This document shows positions 33,174-42,489 of a stretch of DNA of 64,000 bases, piece after piece. Under the pieces are notes generated by a model. It had not been told where the DNA came from and ran no database searches. It worked only from the letters and a program-made list of their open reading frames with translations. Within the stretch, counting starts at the first letter, position 1, and every line of letters begins with the position of its first letter. Source of the DNA: an uncultured Pelagibacteraceae bacterium (GTDB lineage Bacteria > Pseudomonadota > Alphaproteobacteria > Pelagibacterales > Pelagibacteraceae); the NCBI GenBank assembly GCA_902537845.1, contig CACBDC010000001.1, forward strand, positions 1-64,000. The letters are read 5' to 3'. Position numbers and translations under genes: made by a program.

Positions 33174-34433
33174 ATGGAAAATTATAAATGTAAATCAGTT
33201 GGCATTGTAGGATCGGGAATTCAAGGGGTTTGCTCAGGACTACAACTAATTAAAAAAGGAATACCTGTAACAATTTTCGACAGACACGATCCTCTATCAA
33301 GTGAATTTAAAGCTGCCTCTTATGGAAACGCTGGTCATTTCTCACCTTATGCAGTTTTACAATTTAATCGTCCAGACGTTTTATATGATGTACCTAAAAT
33401 GTTAATTAGTTCTTACGGACCACTTGCTCTTAAATGGAATTACATTCCGAAAATGTTTAATTGGTTTATACATTATTTTAGAAATTGTAACTATAACTCG
33501 ATGATGCATACTGCTAAAAATATGCATCAAATTTTAAGTTTATCGAATGATGCCTATGAAGAAATCTTTCAAGAGATTGATACTACAGGGCTAGTTGAAA
33601 AAAAAGGCATTATCTATATTTGGACAAAAAAAAATTTAAAAAGTAGAAATTTAGAAATAAAAGTTCGTAAAGAGCTTGGCATCGAGCAAAAACTTTTAAC
33701 TCAAAGAGAAGTTTTAGATTTAGAACCTAATTTAAAACCAGTATTTGATGCTGGAGTAATCTATGAAAGTGCAATGCATGCAAGAGATCCTCATGGAATT
33801 CTTAAAAAAATATTTAAACTATTTTTAGAGCGTGGAGGTAAGTTTATTCAAACTAACATTAAAAATTTAGAACAAATAAATTATAACGAAACAGTCATAA
33901 GATCAGAAAATGAGGAATATAAATTTGAAAAAACTGTAGTAGCTTCAGGGGCTTTTTCAAAATTATTAACTGATCAGTTAGGTGAAAATATTCCACTGGA
34001 TACCGAAAGAGGGTATCATGTCCACTTTAAAGAAAAAGATCATTTAATTAGTCGTCCGGTAATCTTTTTAGATAGAGGCTTTGGGATGACTCCTATGAAC
34101 CAAGGATTGAGAGCCGTTGGAACAGTTGAATTAGGTGGTCTCAAAAACCCTCCATCTAAAAAAAGAATTGATTATATTATTCAATGCGCTAAAGAACTTT
34201 TACCCGACCTAGGTAATCACGATGATGAATGGCTAGGTTTTAGACCTACACTTCCTGATTTTCTACCAATTCTAGGTCCATCATTAAAAAATAAAAATAT
34301 TATCTATGCTTTTGGCCACCAGCATTTAGGCTGGACTTTGGGAGCAATAACAGGCAAGATTATTTCAAAAATAGTTGCTGGGGAAAAAACAAATCTTGAT
34401 TTAACTCCATACAGCTCAAAAAGATTTAATTAG
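33174..34433 (+). CDS. FAD-dependent D-amino-acid dehydrogenase-like oxidoreductase
   Basis: VGIVGSGIQGVCSGLQL; DAO fold. Confidence 0.82.
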   Translation: MENYKCKSVGIVGSGIQGVCSGLQLIKKGIPVTIFDRHDPLSSEFKAASYGNAGHFSPYAVLQFNRPDVLYDVPKMLISSYGPLALKWNYIPKMFNWFIHYFRNCNYNSMMHTAKNMHQILSLSNDAYEEIFQEIDTTGLVEKKGIIYIWTKKNLKSRNLEIKVRKELGIEQKLLTQREVLDLEPNLKPVFDAGVIYESAMHARDPHGILKKIFKLFLERGGKFIQTNIKNLEQINYNETVIRSENEEYKFEKTVVASGAFSKLLTDQLGENIPLDTERGYHVHFKEKDHLISRPVIFLDRGFGMTPMNQGLRAVGTVELGGLKNPPSKKRIDYIIQCAKELLPDLGNHDDEWLGFRPTLPDFLPILGPSLKNKNIIYAFGHQHLGWTLGAITGKIISKIVAGEKTNLDLTPYSSKRFN

Positions 34434-34440
34434 GAATTTC

Positions 34441-35331
34441 TTGTCAAAAAATTATTTAGCTTATTTTTTTTTAATTTTAGCAGCTTTATTTTGGTCAGGA
34501 AATTTTATTATTGGGAAATTTGCAACTTTATTTGAAGTTCCACCACTCACTCTCAATTTTTTAAGATGGGTTATGGTATGGTTTATATTGATACCATTTA
34601 CAATTAAAGAAATTCTAGCGAAGAGAAACTATATAAAAGAAAACTTTTTAGTAATAAGTTTTATGGGCATATTAACAATTAGCACTTTTAATTCGGTTGT
34701 TTATTTCGCTTTGAACTTTACACAAGTGATAAACGCAGTTTTAATGTTAGCTGCAATCCCTCCAATGATAATAATTTTTTCGTCAATTATGAATATTGAA
34801 AAAACAAATATATTTCAAATATCTGGATTAATTTTATCAATATTTGGTGTTGGAACAATTATTTCAAATGCAGACATTCAAAAAATAATTTCTTTAAGTT
34901 TTAATAAAGGTGATATTTGGATGTTAGTTTGCGTTTTAAGCTGGTCATTATATTCAACGTTACTTAAAAAAAGTAAGCTTAAATTATCTCAATTTTCTTT
35001 AATTCAATTAATGGTTACTGTGGGATTAGTTTTTTTGTTTCCTCAATTCCTATACGAACAATCAATTGGGTTAGATGTAAAAATAAACAAAGCTTTTGTA
35101 TTCATTTTAACTTACGTAGTTATCTTTCCCGCGATCGCGGCGTATTATTGTTGGCAGAAAGCTATTGAACTCATAGGACCCAATAGATCATCCATGTTTA
35201 TTCAGCTGATGCCACTTTTCAGTGCACTAATGGCAATAATAATTTTTGAGGAAAAATTTCAATTATTTCATTTTATTGGAGCAACTTTTATAATTTCTGG
35301 TATTTATTTATCAAACAGAAAAATCCAATGA
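34441..35331 (+). CDS. EamA/DMT family transporter
   Basis: 10-TM pattern; FWSGNFIIGKFA. Confidence 0.85.
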   Translation: MSKNYLAYFFLILAALFWSGNFIIGKFATLFEVPPLTLNFLRWVMVWFILIPFTIKEILAKRNYIKENFLVISFMGILTISTFNSVVYFALNFTQVINAVLMLAAIPPMIIIFSSIMNIEKTNIFQISGLILSIFGVGTIISNADIQKIISLSFNKGDIWMLVCVLSWSLYSTLLKKSKLKLSQFSLIQLMVTVGLVFLFPQFLYEQSIGLDVKINKAFVFILTYVVIFPAIAAYYCWQKAIELIGPNRSSMFIQLMPLFSALMAIIIFEEKFQLFHFIGATFIISGIYLSNRKIQ

Positions 35332-36278
35332 TTAAAGTTGCTGTTATAGATGATTATCAAAATGCTTTTCAACAAATTGTTGAGATAGAAAAATATAAAA
35401 ATAAATTTGATTTTAAAGTTTTTAATCAACCTTTTACAGATGAAAAAGAAGCTAAAGTTGAATTAGAAAATTTTGAGGCCTTATTTATTATGAGAGAAAG
35501 AACTCCAATTAGCAAAGATCTGATAGAAAGTTTACCTAATTTAAAATACATTATGACCTCGGGAATGCGAAACAATGCTATTGATTTAGTTACAGCTAAG
35601 AAAAAAAATATAATTGTTTGTGGAACAGAAATTAATTCCAATCCTGCTGCAGAAATAACTTGGGCTTTAATTCTTGGGCTTTATAGAAATATGAAACAAG
35701 AAATCGATAATATGTTTCAAGGTTATTGGCAAACTACTATCGGTTTAGAGTTAAAAGGGAAGATGTTAGGTTTAATTGGCCTTGGAAAAATTGGAACACA
35801 AGTGGCTAACGTTGCAAAAGCTTTTGGCATGGAAGTTTGCGCATGGAGTGAAAATTTAAACTTATCCCATGCAAATGAAATAGGTGTTTTACCAATGAGT
35901 AAAGAAGATTTACTTAAAAATTCAGATATAATTTCGATCCATATAGTTTTAGGTGAAAGATATAAAAATCTGATAACAAAAAAAGAGTTAGGTATGATGA
36001 AAAAAACTGCTTTTCTAATTAATACCTCAAGGGGGCCAATAATTAATGAAAATGATTTAATTGAAGCTCTTAAAGATGAAGTTATAGCTGGGGCGGGCCT
36101 AGATGTTTTCCAAAAAGAACCTTTGCCTCAAGATCATAAATTAAGATTTCTTTCTAACGCTCTATTATTGCCACACATAGGATATGTCACTGCAGAAAAT
36201 TACACTAAATTCTATTTACAAATGATTGAAAACCTCGAGGGATGCCTAAAAAATAAACCCTTAAGGCAAATTTCATAA
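35328..36278 (+). CDS. D-isomer-specific 2-hydroxyacid dehydrogenase
   Basis: LGLIGLGKIGTQVANVAKAFG; INTSRGPIIN. Confidence 0.88.
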   Translation: MIKVAVIDDYQNAFQQIVEIEKYKNKFDFKVFNQPFTDEKEAKVELENFEALFIMRERTPISKDLIESLPNLKYIMTSGMRNNAIDLVTAKKKNIIVCGTEINSNPAAEITWALILGLYRNMKQEIDNMFQGYWQTTIGLELKGKMLGLIGLGKIGTQVANVAKAFGMEVCAWSENLNLSHANEIGVLPMSKEDLLKNSDIISIHIVLGERYKNLITKKELGMMKKTAFLINTSRGPIINENDLIEALKDEVIAGAGLDVFQKEPLPQDHKLRFLSNALLLPHIGYVTAENYTKFYLQMIENLEGCLKNKPLRQIS

Positions 36279-36388
36279 ATATACTCTTCAATTACAGGTT
36301 GTGTTTGATAAACTCATTTTGAGTGATTCGATTCGTTTAATTAAAAACAAATCTATGCTTAAACATAGATAAGTTAAGGAAAGGGAGT

Positions 36389-36790
36389 ATGAAAAAAATA
36401 TTTAGTTCTTTGGCAGTGCTATTTTTATTAAGTGGTTGTGCTGAGTCTCTTGCTCTGTTAGGTCCCGCCTCAACTTCTGTTACAGGGGGAAATATAGCAC
36501 ATTCGACTGTTTCTTCAGCTATGAGTTATGGAGTTAAAAAACAAACAGGCAAAAGCCCTATGGAACATGCAATGGCGTACGCAGAGGAAAAAAACCCCAA
36601 TAAAAAGAAAGAGCCTTGCCTATCCTTCCTTGAAAAAACTAATTTAGAAATTTGTACGATTATTAAAAAACAATTAAGTATAACAAAATCTAAAATACTA
36701 AAAATATCTAGGGACAAATCTATAAAAGACCTTACTTCGTCAATACAACCTAATATAGATAAAAAATTTAAAATTAAGCACCTAGATTAA
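36389..36790 (+). CDS. small lipoprotein (paralog 1)
   Basis: lipobox LLSGC; AMSYGVKKQTGKSPMEHAMAYAEEKNP. Confidence 0.75.
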   Translation: MKKIFSSLAVLFLLSGCAESLALLGPASTSVTGGNIAHSTVSSAMSYGVKKQTGKSPMEHAMAYAEEKNPNKKKEPCLSFLEKTNLEICTIIKKQLSITKSKILKISRDKSIKDLTSSIQPNIDKKFKIKHLD

Positions 36791-36922
36791 TTCATCAGAA
36801 AAGAAAACCTCAGGTAGAAATTTTAATTGACGACTATCTCAAGTTGTTCTCAATAAAAATTTGTAAAAAATATAATAAACTTTTTTTTACAACTGAATCA
36901 GATATACAAAACCAAATTATTT

Positions 36923-37333
36923 ATGAAAAAAACATTTTTTTTATTTTCGCTTATTTTATTGCTTAATGGATGCGCGGAGTCGGTCGCGTTGTTTGGCACA
37001 AGCACATCAAATGGAAGAATTATTCAATCTTCTTTAAATTCAGCCATAAGCTATGGGGTAAAAAAACAAACAGGCAAAACTCCTTTGGAACACGCCATTG
37101 CATATGCAGAGAAAAAAAATCCTGAGAAAACTAAAGAGACCTGTGTTTCTTTTATTGAAAGAACCAGATCTGAATTTTGTACAATTGTGAAAAAACAAAT
37201 TTCATCAACTAAAACGGCATTGTTAGATAAGAGAACTGAAATAACGCAAAAATTTCCTAAAATTAAAAAAGAGAAGGAAATATCATTAATTGAAAAGATA
37301 GCAAAAAAATCAATGATTTATAACAGAAGGTAA
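36923..37333 (+). CDS. small lipoprotein (paralog 2)
   Basis: lipobox LLNGC; AISYGVKKQTGKTPLEHAIAYAEKKNP. Confidence 0.75.
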   Translation: MKKTFFLFSLILLLNGCAESVALFGTSTSNGRIIQSSLNSAISYGVKKQTGKTPLEHAIAYAEKKNPEKTKETCVSFIERTRSEFCTIVKKQISSTKTALLDKRTEITQKFPKIKKEKEISLIEKIAKKSMIYNRR

Positions 37334-37678
37334 TCCTACGTTTTTCCAACCAGGATCTTGATCATTTCCACTGAAACCATCAGAAATATTTAAAGTATTA
37401 TAACCTTCATTCGTTAAAAGGTTAGCCGCTATTATTGATCTACCCCCAGCAGCACACATTATAAGAACTGGATTTTTTTTATTAATATTTTGTTTTACTT
37501 TTTCTACAAAACTTGGGTCTTGTGAGATCGTGATAAAGAAGGATTTAATACCAAGATCTTTTGTATCGGGCTTACCAATCGTATTCCATTCATCCTCTGT
37601 TCTTACATCTAATAAAACAGAGCTTGGATTATCTTCTATAAATTTTTTTATATCTGATGATTTAATTTGTTTGATCAT
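37310..37678 (-). CDS. rhodanese-like sulfurtransferase
   Basis: LLDVRTEDEW; LIMCAAGGRSIIAA. Confidence 0.85.
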   Translation of the reverse strand: MIKQIKSSDIKKFIEDNPSSVLLDVRTEDEWNTIGKPDTKDLGIKSFFITISQDPSFVEKVKQNINKKNPVLIMCAAGGRSIIAANLLTNEGYNTLNISDGFSGNDQDPGWKNVGLPSVINH

Positions 37679-37721
37679 TGAATGGTCCCAATATAAATAA
37701 TTGGGACCACTAAATCAATTA

Positions 37722-39014
37722 TTAAGCAGCTAAAGCTTGCTTAATATCTGCAATGATATCATCTGGATGTTCGATACCAATTGACAGTCTTACATAACCT
37801 GGTGTTACTCCTGCTGCTGCTAATGCTGCATCGTCTAACTGACTATGCGTTGTAGTAGCTGGGTGAATTGCTAAACTTCTAGCATCACCAATATTAGCAA
37901 CGTGATATAACATTTTTAAGTTATCGATAAATTTAGCACCAGCTTCTTTTGTGCCTAAATCCATTCCAACTAAAGAACCATATCCACCTTGCATATATTT
38001 TTTAGCTCTTTCTTTAATCTCACCTTGGTGATTAGTAGGGTAGATTACATTTTTAACTTTCTTTTGTGTTTCTAAGAAAGACACAACTTTTTCTGCATTA
38101 CTGCAATGTTGTTTCATTCTAAGAGCAACTGTTTCCAAACCTTGAATAATTTGGAAAGCATTAAATGGACTTAAAGGAGCACCCAAGTCTCTCAATAAAA
38201 CCACTCTTGCTCTGATTACAAAAGGAATGTTAGCACCTGTTAATTGAGGAACTGCATCTGCCCAAATGGCACCACCATAACTTTGATCAGGCTCGTTTAT
38301 TAATGGTTGTCTTTTTCTGTCTTTAATCCAGTCAAAGTTTCCACCATCAACAATTATTCCACCAATTGAAGTCCCGTGACCACCAATATACTTCGTCAAA
38401 GAGTGCATTACGATTGCGGCACCATGAGCCAAAGGTTTACAAATTACTGGTGAGGCTGTGTTATCGATAATTAAAGGAATACCTTTTTTTCTACCGATAT
38501 CTGAAACTTCCTTAATTGGGAACACACGAAGATAAGGATTTGGACAAGACTCACCGTAGTAAGCTCTTGTTTTATCATCAGTAACTTTTTCAAAGTTTTT
38601 AGGATCAGCAGGATCTGCAAATCTTACTTCAATACCTTGTTGTCTTAAAGTATTTTTGAATAAGTTTACTGTACCTCCGTACAAGTCAGTTGAAGCTACT
38701 ATATTATCTCCAGCCTGTGCCAAGTTTTGAATGCACATTGCTGATGCTGCTTGGCCTGATCCAACTGCAAGTGCTGCTACACCGCCTTCTAGTGCTGCTA
38801 CTCTTTTCTCAAGCACATCACATGTTGGGTTCATTATTCTTGTGTAAATATTACCGAACTCTTTTAAACCAAATAAATTTGCAGCGGTTTCTGCATTTTT
38901 AAATTGGTAAGAAGTTGTTTGGTAAATTGGAACTGCTACCGCTGTAGTAGCCGAGTCACTTCTGTAATCGCTACCATGCAAGCCGATAGTTTCCGGATGT
39001 TTAAAATCAGCCAT
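37722..39014 (-). CDS. metY: O-acetylhomoserine sulfhydrylase
   Basis: Cys/Met PLP enzyme; AIVMHSLTKYIGGHGTSIGGIIVDGG; preceded by SAM riboswitches. Confidence 0.93.
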   Translation of the reverse strand: MADFKHPETIGLHGSDYRSDSATTAVAVPIYQTTSYQFKNAETAANLFGLKEFGNIYTRIMNPTCDVLEKRVAALEGGVAALAVGSGQAASAMCIQNLAQAGDNIVASTDLYGGTVNLFKNTLRQQGIEVRFADPADPKNFEKVTDDKTRAYYGESCPNPYLRVFPIKEVSDIGRKKGIPLIIDNTASPVICKPLAHGAAIVMHSLTKYIGGHGTSIGGIIVDGGNFDWIKDRKRQPLINEPDQSYGGAIWADAVPQLTGANIPFVIRARVVLLRDLGAPLSPFNAFQIIQGLETVALRMKQHCSNAEKVVSFLETQKKVKNVIYPTNHQGEIKERAKKYMQGGYGSLVGMDLGTKEAGAKFIDNLKMLYHVANIGDARSLAIHPATTTHSQLDDAALAAAGVTPGYVRLSIGIEHPDDIIADIKQALAA

Positions 39015-39054
39015 TGATTTTCCCCCTTACTGTTTCTCTTGTCGTTTCGTTCAT
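39007..39054 (-). CDS. metY leader sORF2 (15 aa), overlaps metY start
   Basis: MNETTRETVRGKING*; start overlaps sORF1 stop (ATGA). Confidence 0.3.
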   Translation of the reverse strand: MNETTRETVRGKING

Positions 39055-39104
39055 TTTTTCTCCGTCTTTCTGGAGAAGAATGAACGAGGTTTAATTCTGT
39101 TCAT
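39051..39104 (-). CDS. metY leader sORF1 (17 aa) directly behind the SAM-V-embedded Shine-Dalgarno
   Basis: AAAAAGGAGAAG-ATG; MNRIKPRSFFSRKTEKK*. Confidence 0.4.
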   Translation of the reverse strand: MNRIKPRSFFSRKTEKK

Positions 39105-39106
39105 CT

Positions 39107-39170
39107 TCTCCTTTTTAGTACTTCGGCGTATGCCAGGTGTACAATATGGTTCAAATACCCGGTTTAATTT
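39107..39170 (-). promoter_or_regulatory. SAM-V riboswitch
   Basis: AAUUAAACCGGGUAUUUGAACCAUAUUGUACACCUGGCAUACGCCGAAGUACUAAAAAGGAG; recognised by sequence and tandem context with SAM-II. Confidence 0.75.
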
Positions 39171-39180
39171 CAGATTGTTC

Positions 39181-39210
39181 CAAAAAAAAACCACCGGCTA
39201 AAGCGGTGGT
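39181..39210 (-). terminator. Rho-independent terminator of the SAM-II expression platform
   Basis: ACCACCGCTTTAGCCGGTGGTTTTTTTTTT on minus strand. Confidence 0.85.
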
Positions 39211-39221
39211 CGTTTGACTTG

Positions 39222-39275
39222 AACGCTTTAGCTGGATTTGTATAGCGCCCGCAAGTTGTCTTAACTCAGCGCTTT
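39222..39275 (-). promoter_or_regulatory. SAM-II riboswitch
   Basis: AAAGCGCUGAGUUAAGACAACUUGCGGGCGCUAUACAAAUCCAGCUAAAGCG matches the SAM-II pattern (GCGCUGAuUUAA...GCUAAA). Confidence 0.8.
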
Positions 39276-39312
39276 AAAATTTATATCAATTATTTCGGTA
39301 ATTTGTCAATGC

Positions 39313-39708
39313 TTAATTTTTTAGGGTTTTAAGCTCTAATATATTACCGTGAGGATCTTTAACAAAAAAAGTTTCTTGCTGTTCTTTTTTGCCCTCAAAT
39401 CTTGTGTAAGGTGGGTCTAAATATTGAACGTTATTTTTTTCAAGATTTTCTTTTATTTTATCAAAAACGTGAGGTTCTAGATGAACTCCAAAATGAGGAA
39501 CTGGAACTTTACCCATATCAACATCGTGCCTCTCGTTTGGTAATTTCATATCGGTTTTATGAAGAGTTAATTCATTTCCCCAGAAATCAACGTCTATCCA
39601 CTTTCCTTCTTCACCATTACCTAACTTGCAACCTAAAATATCTGTATAAAATTTTGTGGCGGTGTTCAAATCCCCTGCAGGAATTGCTAAATGAAATGCA
39701 TTACTCAT
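39313..39708 (-). CDS. VOC/glyoxalase family protein
   Basis: AIPAGDLNTATKFYTDILGC; FVKDPHGNILELK. Confidence 0.85.
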   Translation of the reverse strand: MSNAFHLAIPAGDLNTATKFYTDILGCKLGNGEEGKWIDVDFWGNELTLHKTDMKLPNERHDVDMGKVPVPHFGVHLEPHVFDKIKENLEKNNVQYLDPPYTRFEGKKEQQETFFVKDPHGNILELKTLKN

Positions 39709-39762
39709 GATCTTGATATATATAATACTTTTAATTATTCAAGTAGTCATTATATATAAACT

Positions 39763-40338
39763 ATGAACGAATACTTAGAATCAGTAAAAAAAAGAGACCC
39801 TGCGGCGAAATCGATATTAAGCATTATTCTTACTTACCCAGGTGTTAAAGCAGTTTTAATGCACAAAGTCTCAAATTTTTTTCACATAGCTGGTTTTCAT
39901 TTAATTGGTAGAATTATATCCCAAACTACAAGATTTTTTACAGGTATTGAAATTCACCCAGGCGCAAAAATCGGTAAAAATTTATTTATTGATCATGGTA
40001 TGGGAGTTGTTATTGGGGAAACCTCAGAGATCGGTAATAATGTAACCATCTACCATGCTGTGACTTTAGGTGGAAGTTCACCTAGTATAGATAGTGAAAG
40101 ACAACGTCATGAAAAAAGACATCCTACAGTGGGAAATGACGTTGTGATTGGTTCAGGAGCTCAAATAATTGGGCCTATAAAAATTGGCAACAACGCAAGA
40201 ATTGCTGCTAATGCAGTTGTTGTGAAAGATGTTCCAGAAAATGCAACGATGGTTGGTATCCCAGCTAAAGCAGTCAAATTAGAAAATAAAGGTAGCTTCA
40301 GACCTTACGGCGTTGATGATAAAGTAAAAGATGAGTAA
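39763..40338 (+). CDS. cysE: serine O-acetyltransferase
   Basis: hexapeptide repeats; [30 protein letters not shown]. Confidence 0.92.
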   Translation: MNEYLESVKKRDPAAKSILSIILTYPGVKAVLMHKVSNFFHIAGFHLIGRIISQTTRFFTGIEIHPGAKIGKNLFIDHGMGVVIGETSEIGNNVTIYHAVTLGGSSPSIDSERQRHEKRHPTVGNDVVIGSGAQIIGPIKIGNNARIAANAVVVKDVPENATMVGIPAKAVKLENKGSFRPYGVDDKVKDE

Positions 40339-40708
40339 AGATTGGGATCCAAAATTAACTCCTGAACAAAATTATGTTTTAAAACAAGAGGGAACAGAGT
40401 CCCCAGGTAGCAGTCCTTTAAATCAAGAAAAAAGAGAGGGCTCTTATCATTGTGTTGGTTGCGGTACAAAGCTGTTTGAATCTTCAACTAAATTTGAGAG
40501 CGGTTCTGGCTGGCCTTCCTTTTTTGAGTCTATCCCAGGTGTATTTGAAGAAAAAAAAGATATGCACATAGGTTACCCAAGAACTGAATATCATTGTAAA
40601 AAATGTGGAGGTCATCATGGCCATATTTTTGATGACGGCCCAAAACCAACGGGAAAACGATATTGCAACAATGGTGTATGTTTAGTCTTTAAACCAAAAA
40701 GCCAATAG
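40331..40708 (+). CDS. msrB: peptide-methionine (R)-S-oxide reductase
   Basis: [32 protein letters not shown]. Confidence 0.94.
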   Translation: MSKDWDPKLTPEQNYVLKQEGTESPGSSPLNQEKREGSYHCVGCGTKLFESSTKFESGSGWPSFFESIPGVFEEKKDMHIGYPRTEYHCKKCGGHHGHIFDDGPKPTGKRYCNNGVCLVFKPKSQ

Positions 40709-40823
40709 TTATACACAAACCAATTAAGTGTTTTAATACAACCAATCAAAAAATTATAATCTTACTTGCCATGTCCTCTAGACCAAGGCAACATAAGTTT
40801 GTTAGATTATCATTTCATCCACC

Positions 40824-41381
40824 ATGAAGAAGCAAATTATTTCCCTAATCACAATAATTTTCTCATTAATTTCATTTCACACACACGCATCAGAACAAAA
40901 TTGGAAACCAGCACAGGATGGAGACAAAATTATTTTAATAAGACATGCTTTAGCACCAGGAAGAGGTGATCCAAAAGGATTTAAAATTGACGATTGTAAA
41001 ACGCAGAGAAATCTTGACATGATTGGCATAAATCAGTCCAAAAAAATTGGCAAATTGTTTAAAGAAAACAAAATTAAAATTGATCAAGTTTTATCTAGTC
41101 AATGGTGTAGGTGCAAAGATACTGCTAAATACGCCTTTGGCAACTTTAAAGAATTTTCAGCATTAAACTCTACATTCAGTCCGCCTTACGATGAAAATGA
41201 AAAAAAACAAATCAAAGAACTTAAAAATTTTGTAAAAAACTGGCATGGAAGAGGAAAAAATTTGGTTTTAATTACTCATTACGTAGTTATTTTAGCTATG
41301 ACTGGAGAGACATCAAGTTCTGGTGAATTGATAATTACAGACAAAAATTTCAAAGTTTTATCGACTATTAATACTTTCTAA
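40824..41381 (+). CDS. periplasmic histidine phosphatase family protein
   Basis: signal peptide; IILIRHALAPG; ITHYVVI. Confidence 0.8.
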   Translation: MKKQIISLITIIFSLISFHTHASEQNWKPAQDGDKIILIRHALAPGRGDPKGFKIDDCKTQRNLDMIGINQSKKIGKLFKENKIKIDQVLSSQWCRCKDTAKYAFGNFKEFSALNSTFSPPYDENEKKQIKELKNFVKNWHGRGKNLVLITHYVVILAMTGETSSSGELIITDKNFKVLSTINTF

Positions 41382-41722
41382 AAAAATATTAAATATCCAA
41401 CAGCTACTAAAATTAAGTATTCAATGAATGTTTTTATCTTTAAGAGAGTGTTTTTATCCTGAAATTTATTATTGATAAATAAAGTTAGTCGAGCGAAAGC
41501 CAAGTGAACTAAGATAATACTAAGGGCTACTCCAAGTAGAGCATGATAAAAACTAAAATTTTTAAGACCATAATAGCAAGCAGCTATAAATGTGAACCAA
41601 GAAATATTTGTTACAAATAAAGTGATTAAAATACCCGATCCTTTTTTAAAAATACTTTGAGACTTAATGAAAGTATATGACCACAAAAGAGTGAATAAAA
41701 AACCTGCGTATTTAATTATCAT
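41378..41722 (-). CDS. small multi-TM hypothetical protein
   Basis: 114 aa hydrophobic ORF. Confidence 0.6.
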   Translation of the reverse strand: MIIKYAGFLFTLLWSYTFIKSQSIFKKGSGILITLFVTNISWFTFIAACYYGLKNFSFYHALLGVALSIILVHLAFARLTLFINNKFQDKNTLLKIKTFIEYLILVAVGYLIFF

Positions 41723-41772
41723 GAGCCAATATTGTAATTGCGGTAAAGTTCAAAGGCAAATATAAAGTTAAT

Positions 41773-42489
41773 ATGATCATTAAACTCGCGTTTGCATTTG
41801 GGGCTGGATTTATTAGTTTTCTTACACCTTGTGTACTTCCAATCATCCCGGGTTATATTTCTTATATTACTGGAAAAGATTTAGGAGAAATAGATAAAGA
41901 CAAATCAATAGTTTTTATGAAAACTGTTCTTTTTTCATTAGGTTTTTCATTTGTTTTTATAACACTTGGAGCTGCTGCTTCTGCAATAGGGAACGTACTT
42001 CTTTTCTTTTCAAATGAATTACGTATTGTTGCAGGACTAATAATTATTATTTTTTCTTTACAAATGTTAGGTTTTTTAAATTTTTCTTTTTTAAATACTG
42101 AAAAAAGAATTCAAACTGATTCAAGTTATAAAGATAATTATGCATTTCCTTTTATTGTTGGCGCTGCTTTTGCATTTGGCTGGACTCCTTGTATTGGCCC
42201 AGTTTTGGGATCTATAATTGCTTTATCTGCGACTGAAGCCACAATTAGTAAAGGAATATTATTATTATCATTTTATTCTTTAGGATTAGCTATCCCATTT
42301 ATATTGTCTGGATATTACATGAGTAGATTTTTAAATACTAAAAAAGGTTTTGGAAAATATTATGGAACCATTACAAAATCTGGCGGAGCTATTCTTTTAA
42401 TAACTGGTATCTTGATTACCACAAACTATATTCAAATCATAAGTTATTATATTTTGACGACCTTCCCAATTCTCGCTAAGCTTGGTTAA
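41773..42489 (+). CDS. ccdA: cytochrome c biogenesis protein CcdA
   Basis: FLTPCVLPIIPGYISYI; GWTPCIGPVLGSI. Confidence 0.92.
   Translation: MIIKLAFAFGAGFISFLTPCVLPIIPGYISYITGKDLGEIDKDKSIVFMKTVLFSLGFSFVFITLGAAASAIGNVLLFFSNELRIVAGLIIIIFSLQMLGFLNFSFLNTEKRIQTDSSYKDNYAFPFIVGAAFAFGWTPCIGPVLGSIIALSATEATISKGILLLSFYSLGLAIPFILSGYYMSRFLNTKKGFGKYYGTITKSGGAILLITGILITTNYIQIISYYILTTFPILAKLG

Noticed and set aside
40766-40969. 67 aa + strand ORF
   Set aside because: Out-of-frame overlap with the histidine phosphatase, which has a signal peptide and catalytic motif.
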